DNA from: Chelonoidis abingdonii
Taxonomy: Eukaryota; Chordata; Testudines; Testudinidae
Length of the DNA: 64,000 bases
Assembly (NCBI RefSeq): GCF_003597395.2
Contig: NC_133770.1
Span: 82,684,055-82,748,054 of the forward strand
Direction of reading: 5' to 3'
Translations under genes and position numbers: made by a program
Part shown: in pieces, positions 1 through 38,160 of the stretch
Layout of the letters: the number at the start of each line of letters is the position of its first letter
How positions within the stretch are numbered: the stretch's first letter is position 1
The notes under the pieces: generated by a model
The model's input: only the letters and a program-made list of their open reading frames with translations
Databases searched by the model: none
Told to the model about the DNA's origin: nothing

Positions 1-26167
<26,167 letters not shown>

Positions 26168-26889
26168 CTATAGTGTCTTTCATCTCAAAGTATCCAAATA
26201 TTATTTACAAAAGGCAGAGACATGCAGAAATCATTTCAAATGACACACAAATGCAGCCATTTCTGCTCTGGAGTGGAATGTAGCAACTATTTAATAGCTC
26301 CTAGGATTGAAAACTGTTCCTTGCCTTTTTATTCATAGTTCATACTCCTGTAGTACTGTACTTGTTTAAAAAAATGTTTTCTTTGTGTGTTTCCGAGAAG
26401 CACTTAATACAGCTACACCCTCATTGCTCCCTTTGATGAGCCCAGGATTTGGCCTTTCCTTATGCAATGAAACCAGAGTTTGGTTAACAGCTATGCAGTA
26501 CCAAGTTCTGCCCTGGCATAAGCAAGTGTATCTCCCTCTGAAGTAAAAAAAAAACAACAACACTTTTTCTGGCAGCAAATTTGGCCCAGACTCTCCAGGG
26601 ACAGTACTGGCAACTGCACTGACGTGCCTGGAAAGACCTAAGGTCTCAAGGGATCAGCATTCCTACTCATATCCTACCGCTACTTGCTCAGTCAATGAAT
26701 TAAAGATTAATCTACAAAAGGAAGCTCCATCCTTTGGGACATTTGCAACAAGCCAGGCACAAAGAAGGAGAGAACAAAGGGAGCCCATTCGAACATTCAT
26801 GCTCAATCCTGCCTGAAGAAGCAGGGCTGGAATGTGTGCCAGACTAAACAAGGTTTAGTGTGTCTATTAGATTTGATTTCCAGAGTCAC

Positions 26890-27260
26890 CTCCTCCCCCT
26901 CACCCTGTGCTCATATCAGGCATGACCTACACTCCTCTCCCATGCGACACCCCACCCAAGTCTCACCTGATCCACTCCCCAATACTCTCTGCTGGCAGCA
27001 ACCCCCACACCCCCCATCTCAGCCAGCGCCTACCTGACCCAGCTCTGGCAGCATCCCCACCCAGCTCCGCATCACCCTGCTCTCATCTGACCCCCCTTCC
27101 CACACCCGCCCCCGCGGTAGCATCCCCACCCCACCCAGCTCCCATCTGTCCCTCTCCTCAACACCCCCCAGCCGTGGCAGCATCCCCACCCAGCTCCTCA
27201 CCCTGTTCTCACCGGATCTCCCTCCCCAGTACTCCCTGCCCCCACTATTGCCTTCGCTGC
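26890..27260. repeat. C-rich minisatellite in PIK3R4 intron 1
   Basis: About five imperfect units of roughly 60-75 bp share the core GGCAGCATCCCCACCCAGCTC, followed by an ACCCTG-CTCTCA-CTGA part and a CCACTCCCCAATACTC-type segment. Unit starts are visible near 26,995, 27,048, 27,117 and 27,178. The coding (minus) strand is G-rich here, just downstream of the promoter. Confidence 0.7.
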
Positions 27261-27299
27261 TGCTGCAGCCCCCCCGACACACATCTACACCCTCACGGT

Positions 27300-27760
27300 A
27301 ACTGGAACAAGAACCCGCAAAAACACCACCCGACCCCTTCCCGTCACTCACCCGGGGGCCGCCCCCCGCCGGGCCTGAGGGGACCCGGGAGCCCCCGGCT
27401 GCGGGCTGGAGGGAGCCGGGGCCGCGACACCTCCGGGGAATCTCTCAGCTACGCGGAACCGGCAACCATGACACAGGGGGGCGGGACGACGCTGTGACCT
27501 CACATCCGGCTGGGCTCCGTCACCGCCCGTCAGGCCTGCGGGGGGAGGAGCCCTGCCGGGCTGCGGCCCCCCGCCAAAGCCCCGCCCCCTCCAGCCTGTG
27601 GCGCGCGTGACTGGCGAGCTAGAGCAGGAGGCCTTGTGACACTGCCCACCCCACCCCCGGAGGCGGGATTGGCCCCTCCCCCGAACCGAATCCCTGGGAA
27701 AACCGGGGGGTGTTACCAGCTCGCTTGCCCTGGCCCCCTGTGGGGGGTCCTGAATCCCCT
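27300..27760 (-). promoter_or_regulatory. PIK3R4: CpG-island promoter of PIK3R4
   Basis: This is the only stretch of the window rich in CpG outside mobile elements (dense CG in 27,345-27,605). Read on the minus strand it has a CCAAT box with a nearby GC box (27,660-27,680; plus strand GGCGGGATTGGCCCCTCCCC). There is a GC box at about 27,478-27,484, a CCGGAT ETS-type site at about 27,505-27,510 and an X-box-like GGCAACCATGACAC at about 27,460. There is no TATA box. This fits a housekeeping promoter. Sites are read by eye; none is proven. Confidence 0.75.
27352..27520 (-). other. PIK3R4: PIK3R4 probable 5' UTR exon 1
   Basis: On the minus strand a strong donor (exon CCCCCGG, then GTGAGT at 27351-27346) closes a very GC-rich stretch that would splice to the acceptor at 26137-26136. 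The 3' border is inferred from the donor. The 5' border is only a guess within the CpG island, as there is no TATA box to fix a start site. No coding is proposed: the first good ATG of the protein is in the next exon. Transcript evidence would be needed to fix the start. Confidence 0.5.
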
Positions 27761-29925
27761 GCTCCTGGAGTCCTGTGATGAGGGAAGGCTCTCAGCTTTC
27801 ATTGCAAAGGGGGTCTGGCCCTGGGGGCAGCTGAGACAAGCTGGGGAAGGTGACCCTCGCAAGTGAGGCAGCAGGTTATTTGTTTCCCTTATAGCCTTTT
27901 TGTTGTTGTTTTGTTTTAAATCTCATTATTTTGGAGCCTAACAAGTGTGAAGAGGTGGGATGTAAGATCATGTTAAAATGTGTGATACTGTTTGGTCACT
28001 AAGCATCACATACCTGATTTCAGCTAGCCTCAGCCCAGAGCTGCCAGAGTAGTAAAACAGTGAACTCATCTGGTGTCTAGCTCCCTGTGTGAGACAGAAG
28101 CTCTATAGTCAGTCTATAGCTGATACAGGAGCTGGGCCTGCTAGTACAACCCTATCACATACCATGTGGAAGTGTATGACCAGGAGAATGACTAGTGATT
28201 TTTGAACACGTGGGATTGGCAATGTTGCTGTACTCAAAGAGAGACTGTAACACACCCTTCAAAGTCCTTGCTCCTTTCTCCTAGGGGGAGAGGCTGGATC
28301 AGAGAGATTACAACGCACCTAACAATGTTCTTTCGCCAGCCTTGGGAGGGACTGTAACACTAACAGTACCTCTCCCCAGTCCCCAGCTGAGACAGGATGA
28401 AGAGACTTTAACAGTCAGCAAAATTTCCCTTCTCTCGGGGGATTGAGGATTCTGTAACACTCTTTTATTCCTCTTTTCCCTCTCAGGGTGCCCCTTCTGC
28501 TTCTGACAGTCTTTGCAATAAAGAACAAAAAAGCAGCATCGACTGGTCTCCACAGCACCATTTATAAGTAAGGGCTGGTCAACATGTTTTGGGTACAAAG
28601 CTTTTTCAGCAAAAAAAAAAAAAAAAAAAAGGCGGGCAGGGCTTTTTCTTTCTCAAAATAGAAATATTTTGGGAAATCATGTCAATATTTTGAAACATTT
28701 GTTTTATCAAAAAATCACTTTAGAAACTTTTCCCAGTGTTGTTTAATTTGCCATAATGTAACTTTTGATTGGTGCATTTAGTCACATGTGGGTATCTTGT
28801 TTTCTTAAGTGGATGGGTATAGTCATAAATACTTGGACAGCATGTAATTAAGTCATTTAATCTGTGCCTTCCAGAAGACAAGCTGATTTTTCTGGCTTCT
28901 TTGTGAGGGAGCCAACCAATCAACAAGGCCAGGCTATACGATGAGACTGACCTGTTAGTGGTTACAGGGCTGTCAGTCCCCCCCACACACACCCCAAAAA
29001 TCTTTATAGGAGCAGGCAGTGGTGGTACATATCGTATAGGGAACTCACAATTTTTGTTGGGTGTTTTTTTGCTTTTAACTCCTCTACTTGCAACTTAAGA
29101 GGAAGGGCTGCAGCAGTGAGGTGCAATACAGCACAGTCTCCTCTCCTGCAGTTGATGCTGAAGTTACTGGGATCAGGATGAGGTGATAGGCATCTTCAGC
29201 ATCCCTTAATGCATGTCATGGGTGCATCTGTGCTCTTCTAGGTCAACCAAATGGGGAATTAGCTAGCCCATTTCCTTCTCCCCATGTCCAGGTTTAGATG
29301 TTAGAGAAGAAATTATCTACTAGAGGCCTGTGCTTTTACTTGAGTCCTGGTGGATTTCTAATAGGTTTGTCCTACTTACTCCGCTGTGAGGCTTAGAGGA
29401 GAATTTGTTTTCATACGTTTGAGATATAAGGAAGAGTCTCTTCAGGTGGCTTTTGGTTGTTTTGGGGAATTGTCCTGAGACTTGTTTCTTTTTAAGAACT
29501 GTTTTGAATGTAAAAATCTCCATGCTATATTTTTAAAACTGAGAAATGGGATTAATTCCTTCCTTGAAACTTTTCTTCTTTCATGGCATGGCTCTTCTTG
29601 GTGAATTTTCTCAAACCTAGAATGAAGTAGAAAGGGATCTTGGTTACTATTTTAGTTTGAAAACAAATGTGAACAGCAAGAAGCCTGGGATAGGATTAGG
29701 GAAACTGTTTTCTGTTTTTGTTGGATTCTTCCTTCAGTTGCCTGTCTGTTTCATGGTGTAGTGCTCAGTCCTCTGGACTACCATTTATAGTCCAGGTTTT
29801 GGTATGGTCTGATATGTAGAGCAGGGAATGTGGAGCCAGATCTCTTGGGTTCTATTTTCAGCTTTGAGATCAAGTGTGATCCAGTAGATCCAAACTTCTT
29901 GCTCTGATCTCTCTTGCCTCTAATG
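27640..29925. other. Upstream intergenic DNA, no gene seen
   Basis: After the CpG island the sequence loses CpG and shows no conserved frame. It has a 20-bp A-run (28,611-28,630) followed by AAATATTTTG-rich repeat-like DNA, and a stretch (28,230-28,470) where GACTGTAACAC, GAGATTACAAC and ACTTTAACAG recur about every 70-90 bp. No promoter for a divergent gene could be supported. Confidence 0.5.
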
Positions 29926-30854
29926 CAGGGTTGGGCAAACTATGGCCTGCAGGCCAGATCTGGCCCACCAGCTGTTTTAATCCGGCCCTTGAACTCCTGC
30001 TGGGGAGTGGAGTCTGGGTCTTGCCCTGCTCTGGAGCTCTAGTTGGGGAGCAGGGTCAGGGGTCACTCCATGTGGCTCCCGGAAGCAGCGGCATGGCCCC
30101 GCTCTGACCAGAGGGAGTAGCAGCGTGGCCCCCCGCTGACCAGGCAGCTCTGCATGCTGCCCCCATCCCAAGCGTCACCCCTGCATCTCCCATTGGCTGT
30201 GATTCCCAGCCAATGGGAGCTGCAGGGGTGGTGCCTGTGGACGAGACAGCATGCAGAGCCGCCTGGCCGCACCGCCATGTAGGAGCCAGAGAAGGGACGT
30301 GCTGCTGCTTCTGGGAGCCATTTGAGGTAAGCACTGCCTGGAGCCTGCACCACTGAGCCTCTCCGTGTGCCCCAATCCTCTTCCTGCCCTCTGAACCCCT
30401 CAATCCTAGCCCAGAGCACCTTCCTGCACTCCAAACCCCTCATCCCCAGCCCCACCCCAGAGCCCACACCCCCAGCTGCAGTCTGCACCCTTTCCCGCAT
30501 CCCCACCCTCTGCCCCCGGCACTGATCCCCCTCCAGCCCTCCGAACCCCTCATTCACAGCCCAGAGCACCCTGTTACACCCCAAACTCCTCAGCCCCACC
30601 CCAGAGCCTGCACCCCCAGCCAGAGCCCTCATTCCTCACCCCCCCCACACACACACTCCACGCCCCTCCCCAGCCCGGAGCCCTCTCCCACACCCTAAAT
30701 TCCTCATTTCTGGCCCCACCCCAGAGCCCGCACCCCCAGCCAGAGCCCTTGCCCCCTCCTGCACCCCAATCCCAACTTTGTGAGCATTCATGGCCTACCA
30801 TACAATTTATATTCCCAGATGTGGCCCTCGGCCCAAAAAGTTTGCCCACCCCTG
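29926..30854. mobile_element. hAT-type element, 929 bp, perfect 8-bp target duplication, internal minisatellite
   Basis: Ends CAGGGTTGGGCAAACT and AGTTTGCCCACCCCTG are inverted. CTCTAATG flanks both sides exactly (29918-29925 and 30855-30862). From about 30,360 to 30,770 it holds C-rich tandem units built on CACCCCAGAGCC-GCACCCCCAGCC-AGAGCCCT. Long frames on the minus strand are low-complexity readings of these units, not genes. Confidence 0.92.
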
Positions 30855-31614
30855 CTCTAATGTCATTAATCTGTTTTCTCCTTTAGGTTACCATTCCTAC
30901 TCATATGGCTTAACGTGTTGTATCTGAAATGGAAACAGCTGAATTGGGATAGTACTACCTAGGGAATGATGTTGGACATGGGCCTGTCTGGCAAATCATC
31001 AGTTTTTGTTCCTTCCTTGCCCCTTAAAACATTTTAACATAACTGGAATGATGATGCTTGTACTTGTTGTGAAGTTAGAGGGTGGTAAATCCTGTGGTTT
31101 AATAATCTTCCTTGTTTTAAAACAAAGCAAAGCGTCAAATGGCCTAGGAATACAATGGACATAGGTAAATAATGTTAAGTGGCATGGATATTGTTCTGTA
31201 GCCTGAATGACCTTCATTTCTTCATTTTTAACGTCATTAGCTGAAGAGTAGCTGCCAAGATTTTGTTTGTCCCATTGTATAATCTTTTAAAAAAGAGAGA
31301 GCATTTAATACTTGTTTAGAAAATGTCCATTGTCTTGTTTCTATATAACTAACATTTAATTGATAGGCTGTCCCATCTACAGAGAAGTTATTGGTATTTG
31401 AGAACAAAGGTACTTATCAATTAAATCAGATGCATGAAGCCTATTTGAAAATGCAAATTTGTACATGTAGGCTATCAGAAAAAAAAAAAATCCTGTTTAG
31501 AACACTGAAATCACCATGGTAACTATTTAATCATCTTTTATATTTAATATCCCTAGATCATTCTTTTCCCAAACCAATTACATTATGATAGTCTAAAAGA
31601 AATATCCTTTTGTA

Positions 31615-31850
31615 GTTAAAGAACAGGATTAGGATCCAGGATTCCCAAATTCTATTCCCTGTTCTGATCCTGACTTCTTTTCTGGTCTTGGGCAAGTCAT
31701 TTCTCCTCTTAACATCAGTTTCCTCAACTGTGAAATAGAATTAATGATACTCACCAACCTAGTGCTTTAGGAGGACTAATTCAATAAAGGTTGTAGCTTG
31801 CTTTTAAGGTCTTTGGATGGAAAGTGCCAGATAAGGGGTAAAGTATTTAA
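31615..31850 (+). mobile_element. MIR-like CORE-SINE
   Basis: Sense-orientation blocks are visible: GATCCTGACTTC, GGTCTTGGGCAAGTCATTTC, AGTTTCCTCAACTGTGAAAT and then TAATGATACTCACC. This is the CORE-SINE pattern of old amniote MIR elements. Confidence 0.75.
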
Positions 31851-32039
31851 TAAGGAAGCTTGGTAAGCAATTGGGAGCAAAATGTTGGATTCTGGAACCT
31901 GCTTTGAAATCATCATTTTTATGCCACTGTTTCAAGTCTGAGTCTTCTATCCTAGAGTGTTCCTGTCTCCTCAGGAGACCCAGCAGATGCTGCATGACAG
32001 GGAATGTTGTTGTGAAGCCCAAAACTATAAATAGGTTTA

Positions 32040-32305
32040 AAAAGAACTAGCTAAGTTCATGGAGGATAGGTCCATCACTGGCTATTAGCCAAGATGGTCG
32101 GGGATGCAACCCTATGCTCTAGGTGTCTCTAGCCTCTGTTTGCCAGAAGGGAGTGAATGACAGGGGATGAATCACTTGATGATTACCTGTTCTGTTCGGT
32201 CCCTCTGAAGCAACTAGCATTGGCCACTTTCGGAAGACAGGATACTGGGCCAGATGGACCATTGGTGTGACCCAATATAGCTGTTCTTATGATTTCTGTT
32301 CTTTT
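32040..32305 (+). mobile_element. CR1 3' end fragment
   Basis: Contains the turtle CR1 tail: CATGGAGGATAGGTCCATCA, TAGCCTCTGTTTGCCAGAAG, GGGCCAGATGGACCATTGGT and AATATAGCTGTTCTTATG. It is 5'-truncated and homologous to the tails at 20.5 and 41.0 kb. Confidence 0.85.
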
Positions 32306-32427
32306 CATCCTTGAACAGCTCTTGCACAACCTGCATTGTCTGACATCTGAACGAAAATAAGATCTACAGCTTCAGAATGTGGAGAAGGGTACAGTTTCCC
32401 TGGCATGGAATATCTGATAAATTTTCA

Positions 32428-32511
32428 CGGAGACAAGGTGGGTAAGGTAATGTCATTTATTGGACCAACTTCTAATATGACATCTTTAGTATGGACCAAC
32501 ACAGCTACAGC
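32428..32511 (+). mobile_element. Short SINE fragment with a 9-bp target duplication
   Basis: GGTGGGTAAGGTAATGTCAT-TTATTGGACCAACTTCT ... GACCAACACAGCTAC is an amniote short interspersed repeat in shortened form. AAATTTTCA occurs on both sides (32419-32427 and 32512-32520). Confidence 0.65.
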
Positions 32512-33184
32512 AAATTTTCAGAGGGTCATTTTGCCCCTTTCTGCCTTATTTTAACTGTTTAACATAATAGTGAAATATGTATTTTTCATCCTAGTTCTCT
32601 TTTTGGCTTTATTTGATATTTATTAATCTCTTCTTCCTGGATGTTGTAGGTCTGAAACACCTCAACCATGTTTTCAGCCACAGAGAGATAAGAATAGTCA
32701 TAGTATTATCAATATAACAACTAAAGTCATACAAGGACACTACGCAATCTAGGATATAAATAGTGGGAAACCCCAGAGAGTTACAGCCTTGGCCAGCAAG
32801 TAATTCTAGGACTCTTTCTTTGGGAAATGTTTCTTTGATGCATCCCAGTGGCACAGTTTTTTGCTCTTTAGAAGTACCATGACAAGGCAGGAAAAGCTCT
32901 CTTGAGTCAGGATGCCTCCTCACTGGGAACTGCTATATCCCCATCTTTTCTTTGCTTCTAAAGATGCTTCAGTGTTTAGAAGAAATACATTCACTGCAGT
33001 CTCTCAAGCTTTTCCAGTTTGCTAGAAATTCATTTAGACTTATTCCTTTTTCTCATTTAGCTCAAGTAATCGAGATCCTGGATTTCTGAGCAGTAGATCT
33101 AAGTTCTGTCCCCACTGAGCTTTATATTATCTCATCATTGCTCATGATGAACCTCTTTTTCTGTTCCAGCAGAATGGGAGACTC

Positions 33185-33270
33185 AGGCCATGTCTCACTA
33201 TACATTTTTGTTAGTATAGCTGTGTTGGTTGGTATGTGCAGAGGTGTGATTCCTGACCCTCTCAGTTGAA
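33185..33270. mobile_element. Truncated Harbinger-like MITE end
   Basis: AGGCCATGTCTCACTATACA, then TTGTTAGTATAGCTGTGTTGG and GAGGTGTGATTCCTGACC, resembles one end of a common turtle MITE. The other terminal repeat is not found. Confidence 0.45.
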
Positions 33271-33309
33271 GACTCTCTTTAGCCTCCAAGATTAAGCTGT
33301 ATTTCATCC

Positions 33310-36250
33310 TCCCATCCTACTATCTCTTCACTAGAAATCATGAGAAGTGATCTTTATGCCGGTTACTGGCTGACAGACTCCAGGGAGCTGACTTCAGGCT
33401 TGCGTATCATGCAGAATCATCTGAGCATTTTATGTTTGAATTGTTTTATACTGTATTGTTTTTTAAACCCCCAGTTTAATTCTAGGCACATAAACAAAAC
33501 AGTTTTCTTCAGGGATGCATCACTTGATCTGCGAGTGAATATTGCAGGATAGCACAGAAACATTTTGGCTGGGTTTTTGTCTAAAAAGAGCACTTCTGTG
33601 CTAATTGAATTAGAACTAATAAGCTTCACTTAGAGAGAAGGAGCCACCTGAAACTTGGCTTAAACAGACTGGTTGTCTTTCATACAGTCAACTTTCTCCA
33701 TTCATTACAGGAGAAAATGGCGCTTCATAGACTGTAGGTGGCAGTGGTTCTTTTCCACTACTAATCATTACCAGAAACAGCAGCAGTGCTTATCCATATT
33801 GTCTGTCCCGCCCTGAGAAGTGTTGTCCTGATGTGCTCTAGTGTTACCAGCCTTAGCAGACAGCTATGTTTGGAAATAATCCATGCCTCACAGCTCCGCA
33901 GAAGGCCAAAATCTGGCTAAAAATTTAAGTTACATGCTTGTTTGAAGAGATGTGGTAGTAGCATGAAATATATTGCTGTGAACAGAGAACCAAACATTCA
34001 ATTCCTGTATTCCTAATTAGCATTTGGAAAAGATTAATTCAATTACTAGCATCTCCTCAAAATTTGGTTAGAGAATGCTTTCCACAACCTCTATAACCTT
34101 CCAAAATATGAATAATTCACCAGTTCCTGTGGTTTTGGCTCAATTTTTTCCTCACTAGGATGGAATGAGTCGCTGTCTCATTAAGTAATCACTTCTACTG
34201 TCAGTACTACTGGTAGGTGGTATAAACTGTTCTAATGCCTAACTATGAAAGTCGTATTGGGAAAAGCATGAAAAATCCCTTGTCAAATGCATGAATGCAT
34301 GCTGATTCAATGAATTACCCAGCATTGAAATTCTGTAGGAGAGAGAAATAGATGAATTAGTTACCAATTAACCTGAGGTAGCAGGTGCTGCTAAATACAT
34401 GACTCAATGCTGGTAGATGGGCATTGGCTGGTGGCTGTAAAGCTTGAGCCAAAGTAATGGTAATCCCTTGGACAGAAGGTCAGTGTATGAGCTGTTTGGG
34501 ATAAGCGCAGGTTGGAGAAGGGCTACTGATATAGCCGCAAGGTAGACAAGTTTTAACTGATTTACTGCCTCAAATCCTATGCATCAAAGCAAACTTAGAA
34601 CAGCAACAGTTGAATACAAACTTCAAACACCATCCTCTTTCCTGCCCCTGCCCCCCACTTCAAAAAAAAGTTTCAGTGTCTAAATCTGGAGTCTTGGTTC
34701 AGCCTATCATAGAGGGCAGCCACAAAATTTGGCTCCAAACCTAAGTCTGAAACCCAACACCACCAAAGTTTATGGATGTTCAGGTTTGGGAGGACGGGCT
34801 GGTTCAGGCCCATCTCTAAGGATAACTGTTGATGGTCTGCCACTGGATCTCTGGGAGACCCAATGCAAGAGAGAGCTAGTGACCTGGGATGCCTGTTTGC
34901 CTTGGGATGGTGCTTCTTGACTTGTTATATTGAAATAGAAGCCCATATTTTGATCCCAGTCTCCATAATCTTCTGCCAATAAACAGGGTTTTTTTTAAGC
35001 AGAAATTTACATGCAATTTCACCTCCCACGCAATCCAGTCACCCCACCTGCTTCATCTTGTGCAGTAACTAATAAAAGAACAGCTGCCATAGCTACTGTA
35101 GCTATATAAACTCAGGGAAAAGCTCTTCCGATTTTAAGGCATGCCTAGAGCAGATGATTAAACATGTTATTTATTACAGAGAAGCCATAAATTAGAGCAG
35201 AAACATACCATGCCTCTTTGTGGGTTTCAGGTTTACAAGTATGTACTTTAAAAATAATTGCAATATGGGTAAAACAGCAAAGGAGTGAGAGAATAAGCAG
35301 GGTGGAACTCTGGGTAGAACCCTCATGATTAAATCTAGTTATAATTAATCTAGTAACGGCAGCATGTAATTTTCTATGTAATAGTACACTGGTCAGAGAT
35401 GATGTGTTTAGAGAATCTTTTCAACCCATTTCCAGGCCTTCTCATTCACCGTAGTCTCATCAGCATTCCAAGAAAATATCCTCTAGAGAGACAGATTTGC
35501 AATAGTGGTGACGGTGTTAGCTGTAGCAGCCAAACATCAAGGTCATTCAAAAGATTCTACAGACTTACTAAAGTGTTGACCTTTTGTCTTGAAAACAGTT
35601 GACTTTTAGAATTGTTATGGTGTATATCTCTTGCAATTTTTTATGCATCTGAAAAATACATTTTTATTGTTCTGCGGAGCTTCCAGTCACATATTGGGTT
35701 GTTTTTTTAAATGCTGAGTAAATTGCATTCCTTTGCTTTTGCATTATTCTCCTCTTGCTGCTTTCCTGCCCCCACCACCTTCTATAAAATGCCTGATCCC
35801 GTGCTCTCTAAATTCAGTGGAAATATGCTGGTTGGCTTTAACGGCAGACAGGCTAGGTCCAAGGTAAGCATTAAGGATTTCACCTCTCTGTAATTATTGC
35901 TTCACCAGTCTAGGGAAGTGTCACCAGGATTTAATTCATGCCACTTCCACTTGCTAAAAAATCAATGAAATTCTTGTATAGTCTATTGAGACATGACAAC
36001 ATAATAGCTTCTAAGACTTTTAAGGCCAGAATCCCCTGTGATCTAGTCTGGCCTCCTGTATAGAACTTCACCCAGTAATTCCTGCAGCAAGCCCATAATT
36101 TCTACAGTACTTCTCTTACTGGCACCGTGGAAATCTTGCAGGCCAAATAATCCAGCCCCCTGTGTCTCGGTAATGAAACTTCTTGGATACTGTCACTGGG
36201 AAAGCTGTTGGCATTGGGTTTTTCTTTTCTTACCCTAAAAGTAGACACAA
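33310..36250. other. Intergenic DNA, no gene seen
   Basis: I find no conserved exon, RNA gene or clear repeat ends except a CR1- or SINE-tail-like fragment at 36,017-36,110 (TTTAAGGCCAGAATCCCCTG, then CTAGTCTGGCCTCCTGTAT). Open frames in this stretch are short and resemble nothing I know. Confidence 0.5.
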
Positions 36251-36252
36251 AA

Positions 36253-36433
36253 GAGTGTGTCTGCACACTGCAGCCGTGGATCTGATTTGCAGCTCATGTA
36301 GATATACTCACACACAAGTGAGCATGTACCCTAGGGGTCTGGTGGGCTTGTGCAGCCAATACCAAAGCCCGTACAGCTAGCTTGTACAGTTACACCTGCC
36401 ATTCATACAGCCAGCTGTAATGTAGATGTACCC
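36253..36433. mobile_element. MITE adjoining the Harbinger element
   Basis: GTGTGTCTGCACACTGCAGC at the left and CAGCTGTAATGTAGATGTACCC at the right form imperfect inverted ends. The right end is followed directly by TTA (36434-36436), which is also the left target triplet of the next element. Confidence 0.5.
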
Positions 36434-37198
36434 TTAGGGTATGTGTACACTACGAAATTAGGTCGATTTAATAGAAGTCGATTTTTTAGAAATCGATTTG
36501 ATACAGTCGATTGTGTGTGTCCCCACTAAACGTATTAAGTTGGCAGCATGCGTCCACAGTACCGAGGCTAGCGTCGACTTTCAGAGCGTTGCACTGTGGT
36601 AGCTATCCCATGGTTCCCGCAGTCTCCACTGCCCATTGGAATTCTGGGTTGAGCTCCCAGTGCCTGATGGGGCAAAAACATTGTCACAGGTGGTTCTGTT
36701 GTCAGGCCCCTCTCTCTCCCTCCCTCCATGAAAGCAACAGCAAAAAATCTTTTCTCGCCTTTTTTCCTGGGTTACCTGTGCAGACGACATACTACAGCAA
36801 GCATGGAGCCCACTCAGCTCACTGTCACCGTATGTCTCCTGGATGCTTCTGGCAGTTGCGGTACTGCAGTGCTACACAGCAGCATCCCCTTGCCTTGCCT
36901 TGCCTTGCGGATGGCAGATGGTACAATACGACTGCTGGCTGTTGTCATCCTGTGGGTGCTCCTGGCCGGCCTCAGTGAGGTCGGTCAGGGGGTGCCTGGA
37001 CAAAAATGAGTGACTCCAGGTCGTTCTCTTCTTTAAGTTTCATCTAATGGAGATTCAGTCCTGCCTGGAATATCATGCCAGCTGGAGGCTTCTGCCTCAG
37101 GCTGCTCTCCCAGTCAGCAGCACCATGCAATCACACCTACCTCAAGCCTACCTTGCTCCCGTGGCTCATGAAGCCTGGACAGTAGTAAAGAGCAGTTC

Positions 37199-37516
37199 AA
37201 CTATAGGCTGAGCAAGTGCATAATGGTGGTAGAATGTGCCTTTGGACGTTTAAAAGCCTGCTAGCGCTGTTTACTGACTCAATTAAACCTCAGCGAAACC
37301 AATATTCCCATTGTTCTTACTGCTTGCTGTGCGCTCCACAATATCTGTGAGAGTAAGGAGGAGACGTTTATGGCAAGGTGGGAGGTTAAGGCAAATCGCC
37401 TGGCTGCTGATTACGTGCAGCCAGACACCAGGGTGGTTAGAAGAGCACAGCAGGGCGTGCTGTGCATCAGAGCAGCTTTGAAAACCAGTTTCATGACTGG
37501 CCAGGCTACGGTGTGA
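37199..37516 (+). pseudogene. Harbinger transposase C-terminal relic
   Basis: The frame reads VVECAFGRLKA, then an in-frame TAG at 37,262-37,264, then RCLLTQLNLSETNIPIVLTA and CCALHNICESK, ending in TGA at 37,514-37,516. AFGRLK and the LHN-C-E block are the last motifs of the DDE Harbinger (HARBI1-like) nuclease. The upstream catalytic part is not recoverable in this copy. Confidence 0.85.
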
Positions 37517-37669
37517 AAATTCTGTTTGTTTCTCCTTGATGAAAACCTGCCCCCTTGGTTTACTCTACTTCCCTGTAAGCCAGCTGCCCTCCCCTCAACT
37601 TTTTGATCTCCACTTGCAGAGGCAATGAAGTCATTGCTGTTTCAAATTCATTCATTCTTTATTAATTCA

Positions 37670-38160
37670 TCACACAAATGGGGGATAACTGCCAAGGTAG
37701 CCTGGGAGGGGTGGGGGAGGAGGGAAGCACAGGGGTGGAGTAGTTGTAGGGGTACCCCCTAGAACAGCATGTAGCTCATCATAGAAGCGGCATATCTGGG
37801 GCTCTGACCTGGAGCAGCCGTTTGCCTCTCTGGTTCTTTGGTAGGCTTCACGCAGCACTGCTGCGGGTCCCTGTTATAACCTCTGTCCTCCATGCCCTTG
37901 CAGATTTTTTCAAATATTCCGGCATTTCGTCTTTTGGAACGGAGTTCAGATAGCACGAATACATCTCCCCATACAGTGATCAGATGCTTTATCTCCAGTT
38001 CAGTCCATGCTGCAGCTCTTTCGCGATTCTGGAACTCCATGGTCACCTGTGCTGTTGAGCTCTGCATGGTCACCTGTGCTGATGAGCTCGCCACACTGGC
38101 CAAACAGGAAATGCAATTCAAAAGTTCCCAGGGCTTTTCCTGTCTACCTGGCCAGTGCAT
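37670..38160 (-). pseudogene. Harbinger Myb/SANT-like DNA-binding protein relic
   Basis: A SANT/Myb-like trihelix region reads AAAWTELEIKHLITVWGDVF, then LSELRSKRRNAGIFEKICKG and MEDRGYNRDPQQC. At about 37,855 the reading shifts frame: REAYQRTREANG and CRFYDELHAVLGG continue in another frame. The second protein of PIF/Harbinger elements binds DNA and brings the transposase to the nucleus. Related sequences are often mis-annotated as host genes. Confidence 0.85.

Noticed and set aside
26907..27497. 196-codon plus-strand frame across the CpG island, as a divergent gene
   Set aside because: It reads through the C-rich minisatellite antisense to PIK3R4 exon 1 and has low complexity; no splice or domain evidence.
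30056..30849. Long minus-strand frames up to 189 codons
   Set aside because: Inside a hAT element with a perfect 8-bp duplication; the amino-acid repeats mirror the DNA tandem units.
37759..38160. Myb/SANT-like frame as a host gene
   Set aside because: It lies inside TTA-flanked Harbinger ends, has a frameshift, and is accompanied by a transposase relic.
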